In this document: in pieces, positions 46,674 to 55,695 of the stretch | Numbering within the stretch: the first letter of the stretch is position 1 | Layout: each line of letters opens with the position of its first letter | Origin: Bremerella sp. P1 | GTDB taxonomy: Bacteria > Planctomycetota > Planctomycetia > Pirellulales > Pirellulaceae | Direction of reading: 5' to 3' | Assembly (NCBI RefSeq): GCF_028748185.1 | Contig: NZ_CP118164.1 | Coordinates: forward strand, 5,109,814 to 5,173,813 | DNA: 64,000 nucleotides | Translations under genes and position numbers: made by a program | The notes under the pieces: generated by a model | Told to the model about the DNA's origin: nothing | Databases searched by the model: none | Seen by the model: only the letters and a program-made list of their open reading frames with translations

Positions 46674-47651
46674 CTAGGGCAGTCCGACGACTTCACCGCC
46701 TTGACCGGACAGCATCGCTTCCCACACATTCGGAGAAACTGTTTCTGGCACAAAGCGTACCGATCCATCCATCATGCTGACGTTCACACCACCTGGGTGG
46801 TTACTACGCGGTGCGATCTGATACTGATTATTGTTACTTACTTGCGTGCAAGGCATTCTTTGGTAGTCGTTATGTGTTGGATCTTCCGTTGTATCCTTGC
46901 ATCGACGGCACTGGTCAGGGGCCGTTGAGTTCGGCGTATTGATCGACATGAAGCCAGGGCTACCTTCGTTATTGAACATGTCGCCGCGATTGTCGTCGGT
47001 CTCATTGGGCGAAGCGATCAAAATCTCAGAAAAGCCCGCCGTGTTTGAAGTACCATCGAGTAGGTCGGCGAATCGATAAATGTGACTGACACCATAAGGC
47101 GAGCCGCTGAAAATGGCTTGGTCCGCGGCATTTTGGTGAAGATGTGTGTTGCCCATGTTGGCGACGTAATTCCCTAGAACTCGCCAGTTTGCGTCTGATT
47201 TATCTTGAGTGACATTTGTCTTATCGGACGGGCAATTGTAACCAGACACGAACTGACGCAACGTATCGATATTGCCCCCCTGATGAAAACCCACCGAGAA
47301 ATTGTAATCGTCGTACAAAGCAGGCTGTTCGATGTAAGGCCAAAGAAACACCCCCCAGGTGATCCGTCTGTAGGTCTGACCATTCTCGACTTCTACGCCA
47401 GCGCCATTCTTGTGGGCAGCTCCTAGTGGTAGGTAGCCTTTGTTGACATCTGCAAAATTGTGAGCTGCCAAGGACCATTGCTTGAGGTTGTTAGTGCACT
47501 CCATTCGCCTGGCGGCTTCACGTGCCTGCTGTACAGCGGGTAGCAAGAGCGCGATCAAGACACCAATAATAGCAATCACGACGAGTAATTCGACCAGCGT
47601 GAAACCACGCGAAGAAGGATGTGAACTCTTGGAGAAGACGAAAGAATGCAT
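46674..47651 (-). CDS. DUF1559 protein with type IV pilin-like N-terminus
   Basis: A 325-residue protein: prepilin signal ([20 protein letters not shown]), [38 protein letters not shown] and HPGGVNVSMMDGSVRFVPE. The signal begins only about 15 residues after the start, with basic residues before it, as expected. The N-terminal 45 residues are very close to those of the other DUF1559 proteins while the bodies differ. A well conserved upstream motif lies at 47811-47830. Confidence 0.9.
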   Translation of the reverse strand: MHSFVFSKSSHPSSRGFTLVELLVVIAIIGVLIALLLPAVQQAREAARRMECTNNLKQWSLAAHNFADVNKGYLPLGAAHKNGAGVEVENGQTYRRITWGVFLWPYIEQPALYDDYNFSVGFHQGGNIDTLRQFVSGYNCPSDKTNVTQDKSDANWRVLGNYVANMGNTHLHQNAADQAIFSGSPYGVSHIYRFADLLDGTSNTAGFSEILIASPNETDDNRGDMFNNEGSPGFMSINTPNSTAPDQCRRCKDTTEDPTHNDYQRMPCTQVSNNNQYQIAPRSNHPGGVNVSMMDGSVRFVPETVSPNVWEAMLSGQGGEVVGLP

Positions 47652-47810
47652 GGAAGGGGCTCCGTGAACAAAGAAAGAAAAGATGGTCAGGATGAGTTAT
47701 TAGGAATCGCCAGTCTGGCAATGTTAGATTGAGACGGTTGGCAAAGTGTTATGTGCATTGGGAAATAATATAGACTGAAGAAAAAACAAAACCTTGACTA
47801 TGTTGCCTTC

Positions 47811-47830
47811 ACTAGGACGATAGTGCCGCT
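47811..47830 (-). promoter_or_regulatory. conserved motif upstream of DUF1559 gene
   Basis: ACTAGGACGATAGTGCCGCT, written on the plus strand, lies 160 bases upstream of the start at 47651 and shares 18 of 20 bases with 49725-49744, upstream of the next DUF1559 gene. On the coding strand it reads AGCGGCACT-n3-GTCCTAGT. It may be a promoter of an alternative sigma factor or an operator. Confidence 0.4.
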
Positions 47831-48061
47831 TTTGGGGAGGGAGTGTCTTTGGCAAGGCGTGTTCGTAAGTCTATTCGAGGTATTGTTAGGCGGTGAGAAG
47901 CGGCCTGCCGATCGTCCACGCGCAGCTCCCAATGATATGAGAGAGTAAGCGGTGCTAGTTGCAGTTGCGAACCGAGCCTAAATAGACGAACACCATCAAG
48001 TAGCTGGAGTTCAAAGTGGGAATCAGTGTTCTGATTAGCTGAAGCGTTGATCTGCGGCCAT

Positions 48062-48097
48062 AAAAAAAGCCGGAGCACGACTTTGCGCGTCCGGCTT
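48062..48097 (-). terminator. intrinsic terminator of the lipoprotein gene
   Basis: On the minus strand the stem AAGCCGGA/TCCGGCTT (48090-48097 with 48067-48074) runs into TTTTTTT (48062-48068). It lies just after the stop of the gene at 48133-48549 in the direction of transcription. Confidence 0.8.
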
Positions 48098-48132
48098 CCG
48101 ATAGTTTCTGCTGATTGCCAGGCCGTGTACGT

Positions 48133-48549
48133 CTAACGTCCACTTTTTAGATCGAAGTCGATCGACCCAGTTGCACCGGATTCGATTTTGGCTGTCAGCT
48201 CGGATTTTGAGTTATAGCGAGCTGGAATAATCGAAACGACGTCCGCTACCATCTGGCCGGTCGCCTCATCGAGTTGTGGCTTATCTGAGGATTTCCAGGC
48301 ACTAATTTCAACACGATACTCGCCTGGTGTGGGACCAGTATCACCGTTCAATTCATATCGACCATCCTCGATTTTACATCCAGCCGTCATGCCCTTCGGT
48401 GTGATTGGCGTTAGTAAAATAGAGCCTTCCTTCAGTGGTTGACCGTCCAGCACAACTGTGCCGGAGATGGCCTGCCGAGAAATACCACTATCTGAGCAGC
48501 CCAATGAAGATGCGAGAAAACAAAACATCAAAACCGTCAAACCACGCAT
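48133..48549 (-). CDS. small lipoprotein beside DUF1559
   Basis: A 138-residue product with a lipoprotein signal (LTVLMFCFLASSLGC) and a regulatory-like beta domain (ISGTVVLDGQPLKEGSILLT, CKIEDGRYELNG). The C-terminal SGATGSIDFDLKSGR is close to the end of the lipoprotein at 35654 (SGVNQIDFELKSKE), so these are diverged paralogues. It lies 38 bases after the DUF1559 gene at 48588-49511 in transcription order. The stop is followed by a strong terminator. Confidence 0.85.
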   Translation of the reverse strand: MRGLTVLMFCFLASSLGCSDSGISRQAISGTVVLDGQPLKEGSILLTPITPKGMTAGCKIEDGRYELNGDTGPTPGEYRVEISAWKSSDKPQLDEATGQMVADVVSIIPARYNSKSELTAKIESGATGSIDFDLKSGR

Positions 48550-48587
48550 CGAAAAGTTCCTTTTAGGCAGAGAGGTTAACGGATCAA

Positions 48588-49511
48588 TTACTTGAGTGAT
48601 TCAGTTTCGCCACCGGAGCGAGTACTTGCAGCACGCCAGATACCCAGCTCGATAGTTTCAGCAACGAAGCTGACAGAACCGTCACACAGAAGCACTTGAA
48701 CTCCACCTGGATGTCGGCTTCGCGAGGCATTATGTGAAGCGGCCTTCGACGAATTAACGCAAGGTAGACCAAACTCCGGCTGGTCGACGCAAAATGTTGT
48801 TGACATGTTGTCCGGCGCCGTCGAATTTGGCGGGAGAATGGTGCTAACCATGGAGCAATTGGCATCTTCATTCCAGAAATGACCTCGATTGTCGACTCCC
48901 GGTGCTTGAAGTACTTCCATCATTGCTAGTGTGTTGGATGTGCCATCGGTCAAGTCGGCGAAACGAGGACCGAAGAAAAAGTCAAAGGTGCCATCCAACG
49001 CGGCTGGATCGGAGTCATTGTAGGTACGTGGCCCCCAATTGACGCAATAGTTTCCCTTATAGATATCCGTTCCCTCTCGGGCGATGCTCCGATCGCTGGG
49101 ACACGACCAAGCCGTGATGGGCGCCATTACCGCTTCCTTCACGGCGTTGGTCTGCTTGTGCCAGGCGAGGTTGTCATCGTAGAGGTCACTTCGATTTCCT
49201 TCTTCGAGGAATGGAAGCATGTGGCGTACGAATGGGACGCGTTTAAAGCTCACCTTATTAGTGGCGGGGTCTAATCCCATGGCTCCGGGAGGCATCCTGC
49301 CAAACGTGTCGTGGTAGTTGTGCAATGCCAGGCCAAGTTGCTTCATGTTGTTTTGACAAGACATACGGCGAGCCGCTTCACGAGCTTGCTGAACCGCCGG
49401 TAAGAGTAGCGCGATCAATACGCCAATAATAGCAATGACGACAAGTAACTCTACCAGTGTGAATCCGCGCCGAAGACCAGCGGAACTACTATCATGAGGA
49501 CAGAAATGCAT
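48588..49511 (-). CDS. DUF1559 protein with type IV pilin-like N-terminus
   Basis: The ATG at 49511 is chosen because it places the prepilin signal ([20 protein letters not shown]) near the start; an open frame reaches 49658. The 307-residue product has [40 protein letters not shown] and [19 protein letters not shown]. It forms an operon with the lipoprotein 38 bases downstream, ending at the terminator at 48062-48097. The upstream motif is at 49725-49744. Confidence 0.9.
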   Translation of the reverse strand: MHFCPHDSSSAGLRRGFTLVELLVVIAIIGVLIALLLPAVQQAREAARRMSCQNNMKQLGLALHNYHDTFGRMPPGAMGLDPATNKVSFKRVPFVRHMLPFLEEGNRSDLYDDNLAWHKQTNAVKEAVMAPITAWSCPSDRSIAREGTDIYKGNYCVNWGPRTYNDSDPAALDGTFDFFFGPRFADLTDGTSNTLAMMEVLQAPGVDNRGHFWNEDANCSMVSTILPPNSTAPDNMSTTFCVDQPEFGLPCVNSSKAASHNASRSRHPGGVQVLLCDGSVSFVAETIELGIWRAASTRSGGETESLK

Positions 49512-50223
49512 TGATGGGACTCCTGAAAAATGAGAAGTATTGAAGCCAGGGAAAATAAGAATGCTTGCGAGGGAGAAGCGATTGCGATAACCAATTGTGC
49601 GGCTCGGTAACCGTACAACCACTTCTCGAAGAGTGATGCCTGTGAAATTGGGTGTCACGACTTACTCAATTCGGGGTAAATTCTAGCGAGAAGGTAAAAT
49701 GAGATCCTTCATTATTTTGACCGAACTAGGACAAAAGTGCCGCTGCCGGCTGTTTTTTCTAGAAGGAAAAGTGGCAAATTATGCGAATAAAAATGGGGCA
49801 CGTCTGACGTCATTGCCATGGCAACGAAGTGAAAATAGGACTATTTTCTTCTTGCAGGTTCGCGATCTCATTGGGGGAGGTGTTAATTGGGCCACTTGCT
49901 CACAGCTTTTCGCCCCTTTGGGATCCGAGGGCCGTGATAAGACGCAGTGTCATCGCGATATGAGTCCGTCTTATCGTCGCGATAGGATGGTGGTTTCGCA
50001 CAACAACGATGTGCCCGGCAATGGTCAAAGGGTTTGCAAAACGATTAAACCGAATTTCCAATTGATCCGCATTTGGTGGTGTTGCAAACGCGCTAACGGT
50101 GATGAAGGCCTGTTATCGAAGCAAATAGCTAGGCTAACTGAACTCAAGGTTGACCAAAGCGCCTTGGCGATCGATTCTGGTGCTCGTAGCCTGGGACTTT
50201 CCGTGTCTTTGAACTGTGATTTG
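49512..50223. other. gene-free stretch upstream of DUF1559
   Basis: An open frame on the plus strand (49699-50235) has no recognisable composition or motif and is judged spurious. The stretch holds the conserved motif at 49725-49744 and an inverted repeat GATAAGACG (49936-49944)/CGTCTTATC (49967-49975). Confidence 0.5.
49725..49744 (-). promoter_or_regulatory. conserved motif upstream of DUF1559 gene
   Basis: ACTAGGACAAAAGTGCCGCT on the plus strand, 18 of 20 bases identical to 47811-47830, located 214 bases upstream of the start at 49511. Confidence 0.4.
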
Positions 50224-50342
50224 TTAATCTTCTAGAAAGCCATACAACTGGCATTGGCCGTTCGCGTCGGTCTTCAATGTTCCGATCGTCCGCCACTCCT
50301 TGCTGACCAGTTGGACAAACGCTTTTACTTTCGGTTGAAGTG
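50224..50342 (-). pseudogene. C-terminal fragment of a secreted, possibly glycosidase-type, gene
   Basis: On the minus strand a frame reads KVKAFVQLVSKEWRTIGTLK, then TDANGQCQLYGFLED and stop. This resembles the tail of some planctomycete GH10-type glycoside hydrolases (a helix followed by T-D-xx-G-x-x-x-x-GF). The rest of that gene is not present; an IS5 remnant replaces it. The identification is weak. Confidence 0.3.
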
Positions 50343-50600
50343 TCCAAGCTTCTCTCCAGAGTGCCGCTCATAGCCATTAATCCGATGCAGCGAGCGGTTG
50401 CTTTTCCACTCAAAGAAATACCAATAAACGGTCCTCCACGATAGGAGGTCCCTGGGAAGCATTCGCCTTGGAAGTTCGGTCTTGGTGAGGAACAAGATCG
50501 CGTTGTTCACTTGGTGAGTCGAAGTCGAACTTGGCCGACCGCCTGACTTGGCGACCGGAAATCGGGCTTCCATGCCAAATTCTCCCCGAGAGACAAACCA
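50343..50600 (-). pseudogene. N-terminal remnant of an IS5-family transposase
   Basis: The minus-strand frame contains VNNAILFLTKTELPRRMLPR and DLLSWRTVYWYFFEWKSNRS, matching the DUF4096 N-terminal part of IS5-family transposases (VVNAILYxxRTGCQWRMLPxDFPPWxTVYxYFxxW). No DDE part follows, so it is a dead fragment. The gene-free stretch 50601-50703 holds nothing else. Confidence 0.7.
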
Positions 50601-50703
50601 TCCTATGATTTAGGAAGAGAATGATCCATCAATGGTCACCCGATCCAAGCAAGCGATTTTCAGACAGGTTCTAAGGAATTCGCGTTCATGTTGTTTCGAG
50701 TCT

Positions 50704-52104
50704 TTACTTAGCAGCGGCTTTCAATTTGGCAAACCGCTCTCGCATTTCGACTAATTTGTTCCGATGCTTAGGATCATCTGCCAGATCATTCTCTTCGATC
50801 GGATCGTTTGTGAGGTCAAATAGCTGTTCTCGATCGAATTCCGGCCAGTAGAAATACTTCCAATCCTTACGAACGAGTGCCTCCGATGCCGGAATAAAAT
50901 CGTTACTTTTAAGCATCGGATGCTCGTAGAAAAACTCACTGCGCCACTGTGGCTTATTCTGGGACAGGTACAACGGACTTAAATCTTTTCCTTGCATGGC
51001 AACCGGGGCAGGTATTCCTGCGGCAGCCAGAATGGTTGGGGCGAGATCCACGTTGAGGGTGAAGTCATCGTTCGTATGGCCTCGCATTTGGTGAGGCATG
51101 CGAGGATCGTCGATAATGAGTGGAACACGGATGCTTTCCTGGTGGGGATACCATTTATCGGCCAACCCATGCTCTGCGTGGTAGTAGCCATTGTCAGTCG
51201 TGAAGATCACTACGGTTTCTTCGTACACTCCTTGTTTCTTGAGTTCAGCAAGGATCTGGCCGCAGGCATCATCTACCTCGGTTGCCAAGCGGTAGTAGTT
51301 CTTCATCATCGTTTGGTATTTCTCGGGTGTATCGAAACGCCAATGCCAGCGATTTCGTCCCTCGTTTTTCTCATTACTCACAAAGTCAGGCAGGCGTTCG
51401 AATGACTCCTGCGTTGCGTTCTCGGCTATCGGTACCGTCACGCCCCTATAGAGACCCATGCTTTCTGGTTGAGGTAAGAATTGAAGCGGGTTGGAGTCTT
51501 CTGCGTGTGTCGCGAAGAAGGCAACAGTAAGGCAAAAAGGCTGGTCGTTTGGGCGAGTTCGGAGAAACTCGAGTGCGTCGTTTTCGTTCTTCTGGGTTAC
51601 ATGAGTCTTTGAGCCGTCTGGACTTGTGAGCCAATGCTTTCCGTAGTACGAGCGGCTAAAGTCGAAACGCTCGGAGGGAATTTTTCCGTTGTGCCATTTT
51701 CCAACATGACCAACGTAATAACCGTTGCTTCGCAACAATCCAGGGAACGTTTCCGACCACGCGGTCTTCCAAGGACTGAATGACCGGTTACCGTGTCGCG
51801 ACATCCATTGGCCGGTAAACAGAGACGCACGACTTACGCCACAGATGGATGTTGTGACACAATTCTGAGTAAATCGCATTCCCCTGTTCGCGAGTTGATC
51901 CAAATTCGGGGTCTGTACGACTGGATTGCCGGCAACTCCGAGTGTATCGTGCCGCCAATCGTCGGCGTAAAGCAGTACCACATTAAGCGGCTTCGTTGTT
52001 TTTTCCTCGCTGCCGGCACAAAATGCTTGGTTCAGCGAGAATGTATTGAACGATGCAATGACGAAAACAGAAAATAGAGTGAAGAAGTGCTTCTTGGTGA
52101 ACAT
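50704..52104 (-). CDS. secreted sulfatase-family protein (CGVSR motif)
   Basis: A 466-residue protein with a signal peptide ([20 protein letters not shown]) and a sulfatase core: [54 protein letters not shown]. The formylglycine motif is CGVSR (Cys88) in [15 protein letters not shown], with Val where Pro or Ala is usual, though the arginine is kept. The C-terminal [18 protein letters not shown] is normal. It lies upstream of the nucleoside-hydrolase-like gene's terminus with a 204-base gap that holds no recognised gene. Confidence 0.9.
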   Translation of the reverse strand: MFTKKHFFTLFSVFVIASFNTFSLNQAFCAGSEEKTTKPLNVVLLYADDWRHDTLGVAGNPVVQTPNLDQLANRGMRFTQNCVTTSICGVSRASLFTGQWMSRHGNRSFSPWKTAWSETFPGLLRSNGYYVGHVGKWHNGKIPSERFDFSRSYYGKHWLTSPDGSKTHVTQKNENDALEFLRTRPNDQPFCLTVAFFATHAEDSNPLQFLPQPESMGLYRGVTVPIAENATQESFERLPDFVSNEKNEGRNRWHWRFDTPEKYQTMMKNYYRLATEVDDACGQILAELKKQGVYEETVVIFTTDNGYYHAEHGLADKWYPHQESIRVPLIIDDPRMPHQMRGHTNDDFTLNVDLAPTILAAAGIPAPVAMQGKDLSPLYLSQNKPQWRSEFFYEHPMLKSNDFIPASEALVRKDWKYFYWPEFDREQLFDLTNDPIEENDLADDPKHRNKLVEMRERFAKLKAAAK

Positions 52105-52308
52105 CTTATTATCTCTTGTCAGGTGGGTTATGAATCAGTTCGTGTTGTTCAAGCTGGACGTTTTGTGAAGTAAGTGAGCGGATAGGAAATTGGAAAAAGA
52201 GCGTCAACGATTATCAGAGGTATTCCAGATGACTATATGTCGTAACCGACCCGAAAAGTCAGGCGATGGATGATGGGACTCGAGCGGGGCGACAAAGTTC
52301 TCGACCTC

Positions 52309-53241
52309 TCACAAATCATGTGGCTGGACACGACTCAGCATTGCCTTGATATCACTGGGTGACGCTTGGTTGTTACCACCATTGCTCGCACCCGTTATCC
52401 ACCAGTAAAGCATTCCAGCGTCTGAGCAATCAAACTTGCCGGTCTGAAATTTTACAACGCCGTCCTGTTCCGCGTAGGCAAGCTGATTCCAAATCCATTG
52501 TATTCGAGGGTCGCTATGAGTCTTGGCCCAGTGCCACGGCTGCATTTTTGATTGTAGGCCAACGTTCTGGTCACCGATTTGATGTTCAACGACACCGAAA
52601 TCGAGGATCTGTTGCCACGAGAAGAAATCGCCCGCGTTGTCGTTCGCTGCGTGATGTGAGACGACATGAGTAAATTGACGCTTGGATGGATTGGCAGCTT
52701 GCAACGCGAAACCAATAATATCTGGTTCTCCCGCTTCAATGATCCACAGAGGATCGGCTTTTGAGGAGCGATTGATGGCATCACGTAGGTTGGTGACAGT
52801 TGCATCTCTCTCAGTGCGACAATTGAAACAGGCGACCAAATTCTTGAATGGACCAAAGTGGTTGATCCCTTCATGACAGACTCGGGCCATCACTTGTTGG
52901 CGGCGCAATTCATCGGCGACTGGAATGCGAGTTGTCGGTTTCAGGTCGCACGAATGCGAGAGGTGAACCAGCCTGTCGTTGGCCCCTGACGCGTGCAACA
53001 AGCCAATGGTTACTGCTGTGGCACCGATGTCGTCCGGGTCCGGGGAATTGCCATCTGCAATAATTGCCAGTCTGCCTGAGGGAATCCGGATTAATGACGA
53101 ATTACCTAATTCCGGAGACGCCGTTTCCCGAGAAAGGTGCTGAGGTTCGGCAATCGGGCTTGTCTGATCCTGCGATTGGGTAGCTTGCGCAAGCATTCCC
53201 AAGCTGGTGCAAGCACACAACAGAACATGAATGGTTTTCAT
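52309..53241 (-). CDS. secreted nucleoside-hydrolase-like protein
   Basis: A 310-residue protein with a signal peptide (IHVLLCACTSLGMLAQATQS). The mature part starts LAIIADGNSPDPDDIGATAV, with acidic residues placed as in the calcium-binding loop of nucleoside hydrolases (DTDPGxDDA). WIIEAGEPDIIGFAL and THVVSHHAANDNAGDFFSW follow. Such proteins occur in planctomycete polysaccharide clusters, so a glycan-related rather than nucleoside substrate is possible. It begins the minus-strand run that includes the sulfatase at 50704. Confidence 0.55.
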   Translation of the reverse strand: MKTIHVLLCACTSLGMLAQATQSQDQTSPIAEPQHLSRETASPELGNSSLIRIPSGRLAIIADGNSPDPDDIGATAVTIGLLHASGANDRLVHLSHSCDLKPTTRIPVADELRRQQVMARVCHEGINHFGPFKNLVACFNCRTERDATVTNLRDAINRSSKADPLWIIEAGEPDIIGFALQAANPSKRQFTHVVSHHAANDNAGDFFSWQQILDFGVVEHQIGDQNVGLQSKMQPWHWAKTHSDPRIQWIWNQLAYAEQDGVVKFQTGKFDCSDAGMLYWWITGASNGGNNQASPSDIKAMLSRVQPHDL

Positions 53242-54101
53242 GACACAACTGCCTTTCGTGGAAGACTATGCATATTCGGAGTAGTGTTCGGACAATTGTT
53301 TAGCCTGACATGCGTTTCGTAGGTTGTTGGCCATTGAATTCTCAATCGGGAGACGCCAAATAGAGCGGACTGGTCACTCGATGTTTTAATGAATTACTGA
53401 CTTGCCGACGGCGAACTGCTCCTTCGCACACCCAATTGAGAATCCTCGCCGTTGTCGGGAAAATGCTGAGATTAGGTGCAACGAGCTTGCGATCTAGATT
53501 CCAGAAGTTAATAGGAAAACACTCATTTCGCTCAAGGCAAGGTGCATAACTTACCTTTTTTGAAGCGGCGTTCCTTGAACTTCACATCCGTTCTCACTCC
53601 AAACTCATTGACAACGAATAATTCAAGGATGAATTCCCAAGTAGATAACGCGAGTTGGGCATTCGTGAGAAAAGCAAAGCGAGGAGTGTGATTCAAAAGA
53701 GGCTATTGTCGAAGATGCGAAAGCACTCTTCGGGGTAATCTAATGCACCCTATCGTCAAAAACCTCTACGATCATGCCGGGAGTAGCACTAAAATGCCAA
53801 TGAGAATAGAGCTGAATTCGATCCAAGCGAATTCCCGAGGTTTGTTGGCTTGAACTTGTGAGAAGAGGTAGGCCGATGCCCGGTCATGAGCCGTATGAAC
53901 GCGGTTGAAGGGGGCAGGTCACAACGGCAAAAGTCTATTGGGTGAGAATTGGATGAGCCTAGATCGATAATCGCAAGTCTTTACGGTAAAGCAATTTGAG
54001 CAAGAAAAATGCCATTAAGCTATGCTTCGCGTCCTCTTCCGATGTCTTAGGTCTTGCCTTGATTGCGTTGTCGCGAACCTTTGACATTCTCCCAAGTCCA
54101 G
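53242..54101. other. gene-free stretch between the secreted gene and IS copy 2
   Basis: No supportable gene. The promoter of the minus-strand gene at 53241 should lie at its left end. The isolated IS end at 53891-53921 is the only recognised feature. Confidence 0.5.
53891..53921 (-). mobile_element. isolated end of the IS3-family element
   Basis: The 31 bases match the reverse complement of the intact left end with 2 differences; the outer 22 (53900-53921, ending GGGGGCAGGTCA) are identical. It points opposite to copy 2, which starts 180 bases further on. The body of this older copy is gone. Confidence 0.75.
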
Positions 54102-54180
54102 TGACCTGCCCCCTTCAACCGCGTCCATTCGGTAAATTAGTTATTTGCTGAGTGAATGCCCATTTGAAGGGAGATTTCTA

Positions 54181-54459
54181 ATGCCTAGAAGACGATTCAC
54201 GCCGGAGCAGATTATCCAGCATCTCCGCGAAGCAGAGGTGCTTCTTTCTCAGGACAAGACGATTGCCCAGGCCTGCAAGGCGATCGGCGTCACGGAGCAG
54301 ACGTACTACCGTTGGCGGAAGGAGTACGGTGGCATTCGTACGGACCAAGCCAAGCGGTTAAAAGATCTGGAGAAAGAGAACGCTCGACTGAAGAGACTCC
54401 TGGCGGATGCCGAGCTTGACAAGGCGATCCTTAAGGAGGCCGCTTCGGGAAACTTCTGA
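54181..54459 (+). CDS. IS3-family transposase OrfA (copy 2)
   Basis: Protein identical to OrfA of copy 1: 92 residues with helix-turn-helix and zipper-like segments. The frameshift heptamer GGGAAAC is at 54447-54453. Confidence 0.9.
   Translation: MPRRRFTPEQIIQHLREAEVLLSQDKTIAQACKAIGVTEQTYYRWRKEYGGIRTDQAKRLKDLEKENARLKRLLADAELDKAILKEAASGNF
54447..54453 (+). promoter_or_regulatory. -1 frameshift slippery heptamer, copy 2
   Basis: GGGAAAC in the OrfA frame (G-GGA-AAC), as in copy 1. Confidence 0.7.
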
Positions 54460-54491
54460 GCCCGGACAAGCGACGGCGAATCGTCGAGCAC

Positions 54492-55355
54492 GTGCGAGAC
54501 GCCTTGGGACGCGCGCGAGTCTCGGAACGGCGGGCTTGTCGCGTGCTTGGGCAGCCGCGTTCCACGCAGCGCCGTGCTCGCTGGATTCCCGATGACGAAC
54601 CTCGCCTGGTCCGGGAGATGATTGAGCTGGCCGAACAGTACGGTCGCTACGGCTATCGGCGAATTACCGAGATGTTGCGACGGAAAGGTTGGCAGGTGAA
54701 CCATAAACGCATCGAGCGACTATGGCGTCGTGAAGGGCTGAAAGTACCGCAAAGGCAGCCTAAACGACGTCGCCTGTGGTTGAACGATGGTTCGTGTGTT
54801 CGCCTGCGGCCAAGTCGTCGCGATGAGGTCTGGAGCTATGACTTCGTACATCACCGTACGCACGATGGCCGAGCCTTCCGGATGCTGACGCTGATCGATG
54901 AATATACACGCGAGTGCCTGGCGATCGACGTCGCCCGTCAGTTAACCAGCGAGGAAGTCTTGGAACGCCTCAGTGACCTGTTCGTTCGACGCGGCGTGCC
55001 TGACTTCATCCGGAGCGATAATGGCTCCGAGTTCACAGCTACAAAGGTCCGTGACTGGTTAGAGCGAGTCGAGGTGAACACCTTGTACATCGAGCCAGGC
55101 AGTCCCTGGGAGAATGGCTACATCGAATCATTCAACGGGAAGCTGCGAGATGAACTACTCGATCGAGAGATCTTCGACACGCTACTGGAGGCAAAAGTGT
55201 TGATCGAACGGTGGCGAGTCGAGTACAACACGGTACGCCCGCACAGTTCGCTGGGGTACCGCCCACCGGCACCGGAGGCAATTCTTCCAGGGGAAGGTGC
55301 TTCCGCTACGCTACAGCACCTTCCCCTGGAAGAACCCTTGAAGACTATCACTTAA
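54492..55355 (+). CDS. IS3-family transposase OrfB (copy 2)
   Basis: Protein identical to OrfB of copy 1 (287 residues, DDE motif intact), probably made as an OrfAB fusion. The copy appears functional. Confidence 0.9.
   Translation: MRDALGRARVSERRACRVLGQPRSTQRRARWIPDDEPRLVREMIELAEQYGRYGYRRITEMLRRKGWQVNHKRIERLWRREGLKVPQRQPKRRRLWLNDGSCVRLRPSRRDEVWSYDFVHHRTHDGRAFRMLTLIDEYTRECLAIDVARQLTSEEVLERLSDLFVRRGVPDFIRSDNGSEFTATKVRDWLERVEVNTLYIEPGSPWENGYIESFNGKLRDELLDREIFDTLLEAKVLIERWRVEYNTVRPHSSLGYRPPAPEAILPGEGASATLQHLPLEEPLKTIT
55282..55334. repeat. 19-bp perfect hairpin inside the IS, copy 2
   Basis: Arms at 55282-55300 and 55316-55334 are exact reverse complements around a 15-base loop, as in copy 1. 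Confidence 0.9.
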
Positions 55356-55385
55356 AGACTGGTTTCATTCGCGGGGGCAGGTCAC

Positions 55386-55580
55386 CGCAAGAACCGCAAA
55401 CGAAAGACTCGGAAGGATGGTCGAAAAGTGCGAAGATACCACCACCGCTGGATCGTAGAATGAACGATCTCATGGATTGACAACTTCCGTCGACTTGTCG
55501 TGCAGTACGAACATCTCTCGTGGATTTACCAAGCCTTCATTCACGTAGCGTGCGGGCTCACTTGTTCGTGTAGGTTTTGA
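55386..55580 (+). pseudogene. C-terminal remnant of an IS5-family transposase
   Basis: One frame reads RRYHHRWIVE, an in-frame TGA, then TISWIDNFRRLVVQYEHLSW and IYQAFIHVACG, the usual C-terminal part of IS5-family transposases (W-x-VERT-x-x-W-x-x-x-FRRLVVRYE). The TGA stands where CGA (Arg) is expected. The N-terminal part is missing, replaced by IS copy 2. The following 55581-55695 hold nothing. Confidence 0.75.
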
Positions 55581-55695
55581 AACAGCTTCTAGTGAATCGT
55601 AGCTTTCGAGTGTGCTTTCTCCTGAATCCAAGGTAGACGCCTCAAATCGTCCAGGACTAGACTGTTTATGCAGCGTGGAGCGGAAACTGGCATGA

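Larger units (their letters stand above)
54102..55384 (+). mobile_element. IS3-family insertion sequence (IS407-group-like), copy 2
   Basis: Same 1283 bp as copy 1 (offset 21809), same orientation, with TGACCTGCCCCC at 54102-54113 and GGGGGCAGGTCA at 55373-55384. Both reading frames are unchanged. Flanks are CCAG on the left and CCGC on the right, with no target duplication. On the right it abuts an IS5-family remnant (55386-55580). Confidence 0.9.

Noticed and set aside
47812-48078. 88-residue minus-strand frame after the lipoprotein gene
   Set aside because: Its GTG start lies inside the intrinsic terminator at 48062-48097 and it has no ribosome-binding site; the composition is only weakly protein-like.
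49699-50235. 178-residue plus-strand frame
   Set aside because: No family motif, covers the conserved upstream motif and inverted repeat, and runs opposite to the transposase remnant at its end.
32293-55384. Composite transposon bounded by the two IS copies
   Set aside because: Outer flanks (CACT left, CCGC right) show no target duplication, so there is no sign that the unit moved as a whole.
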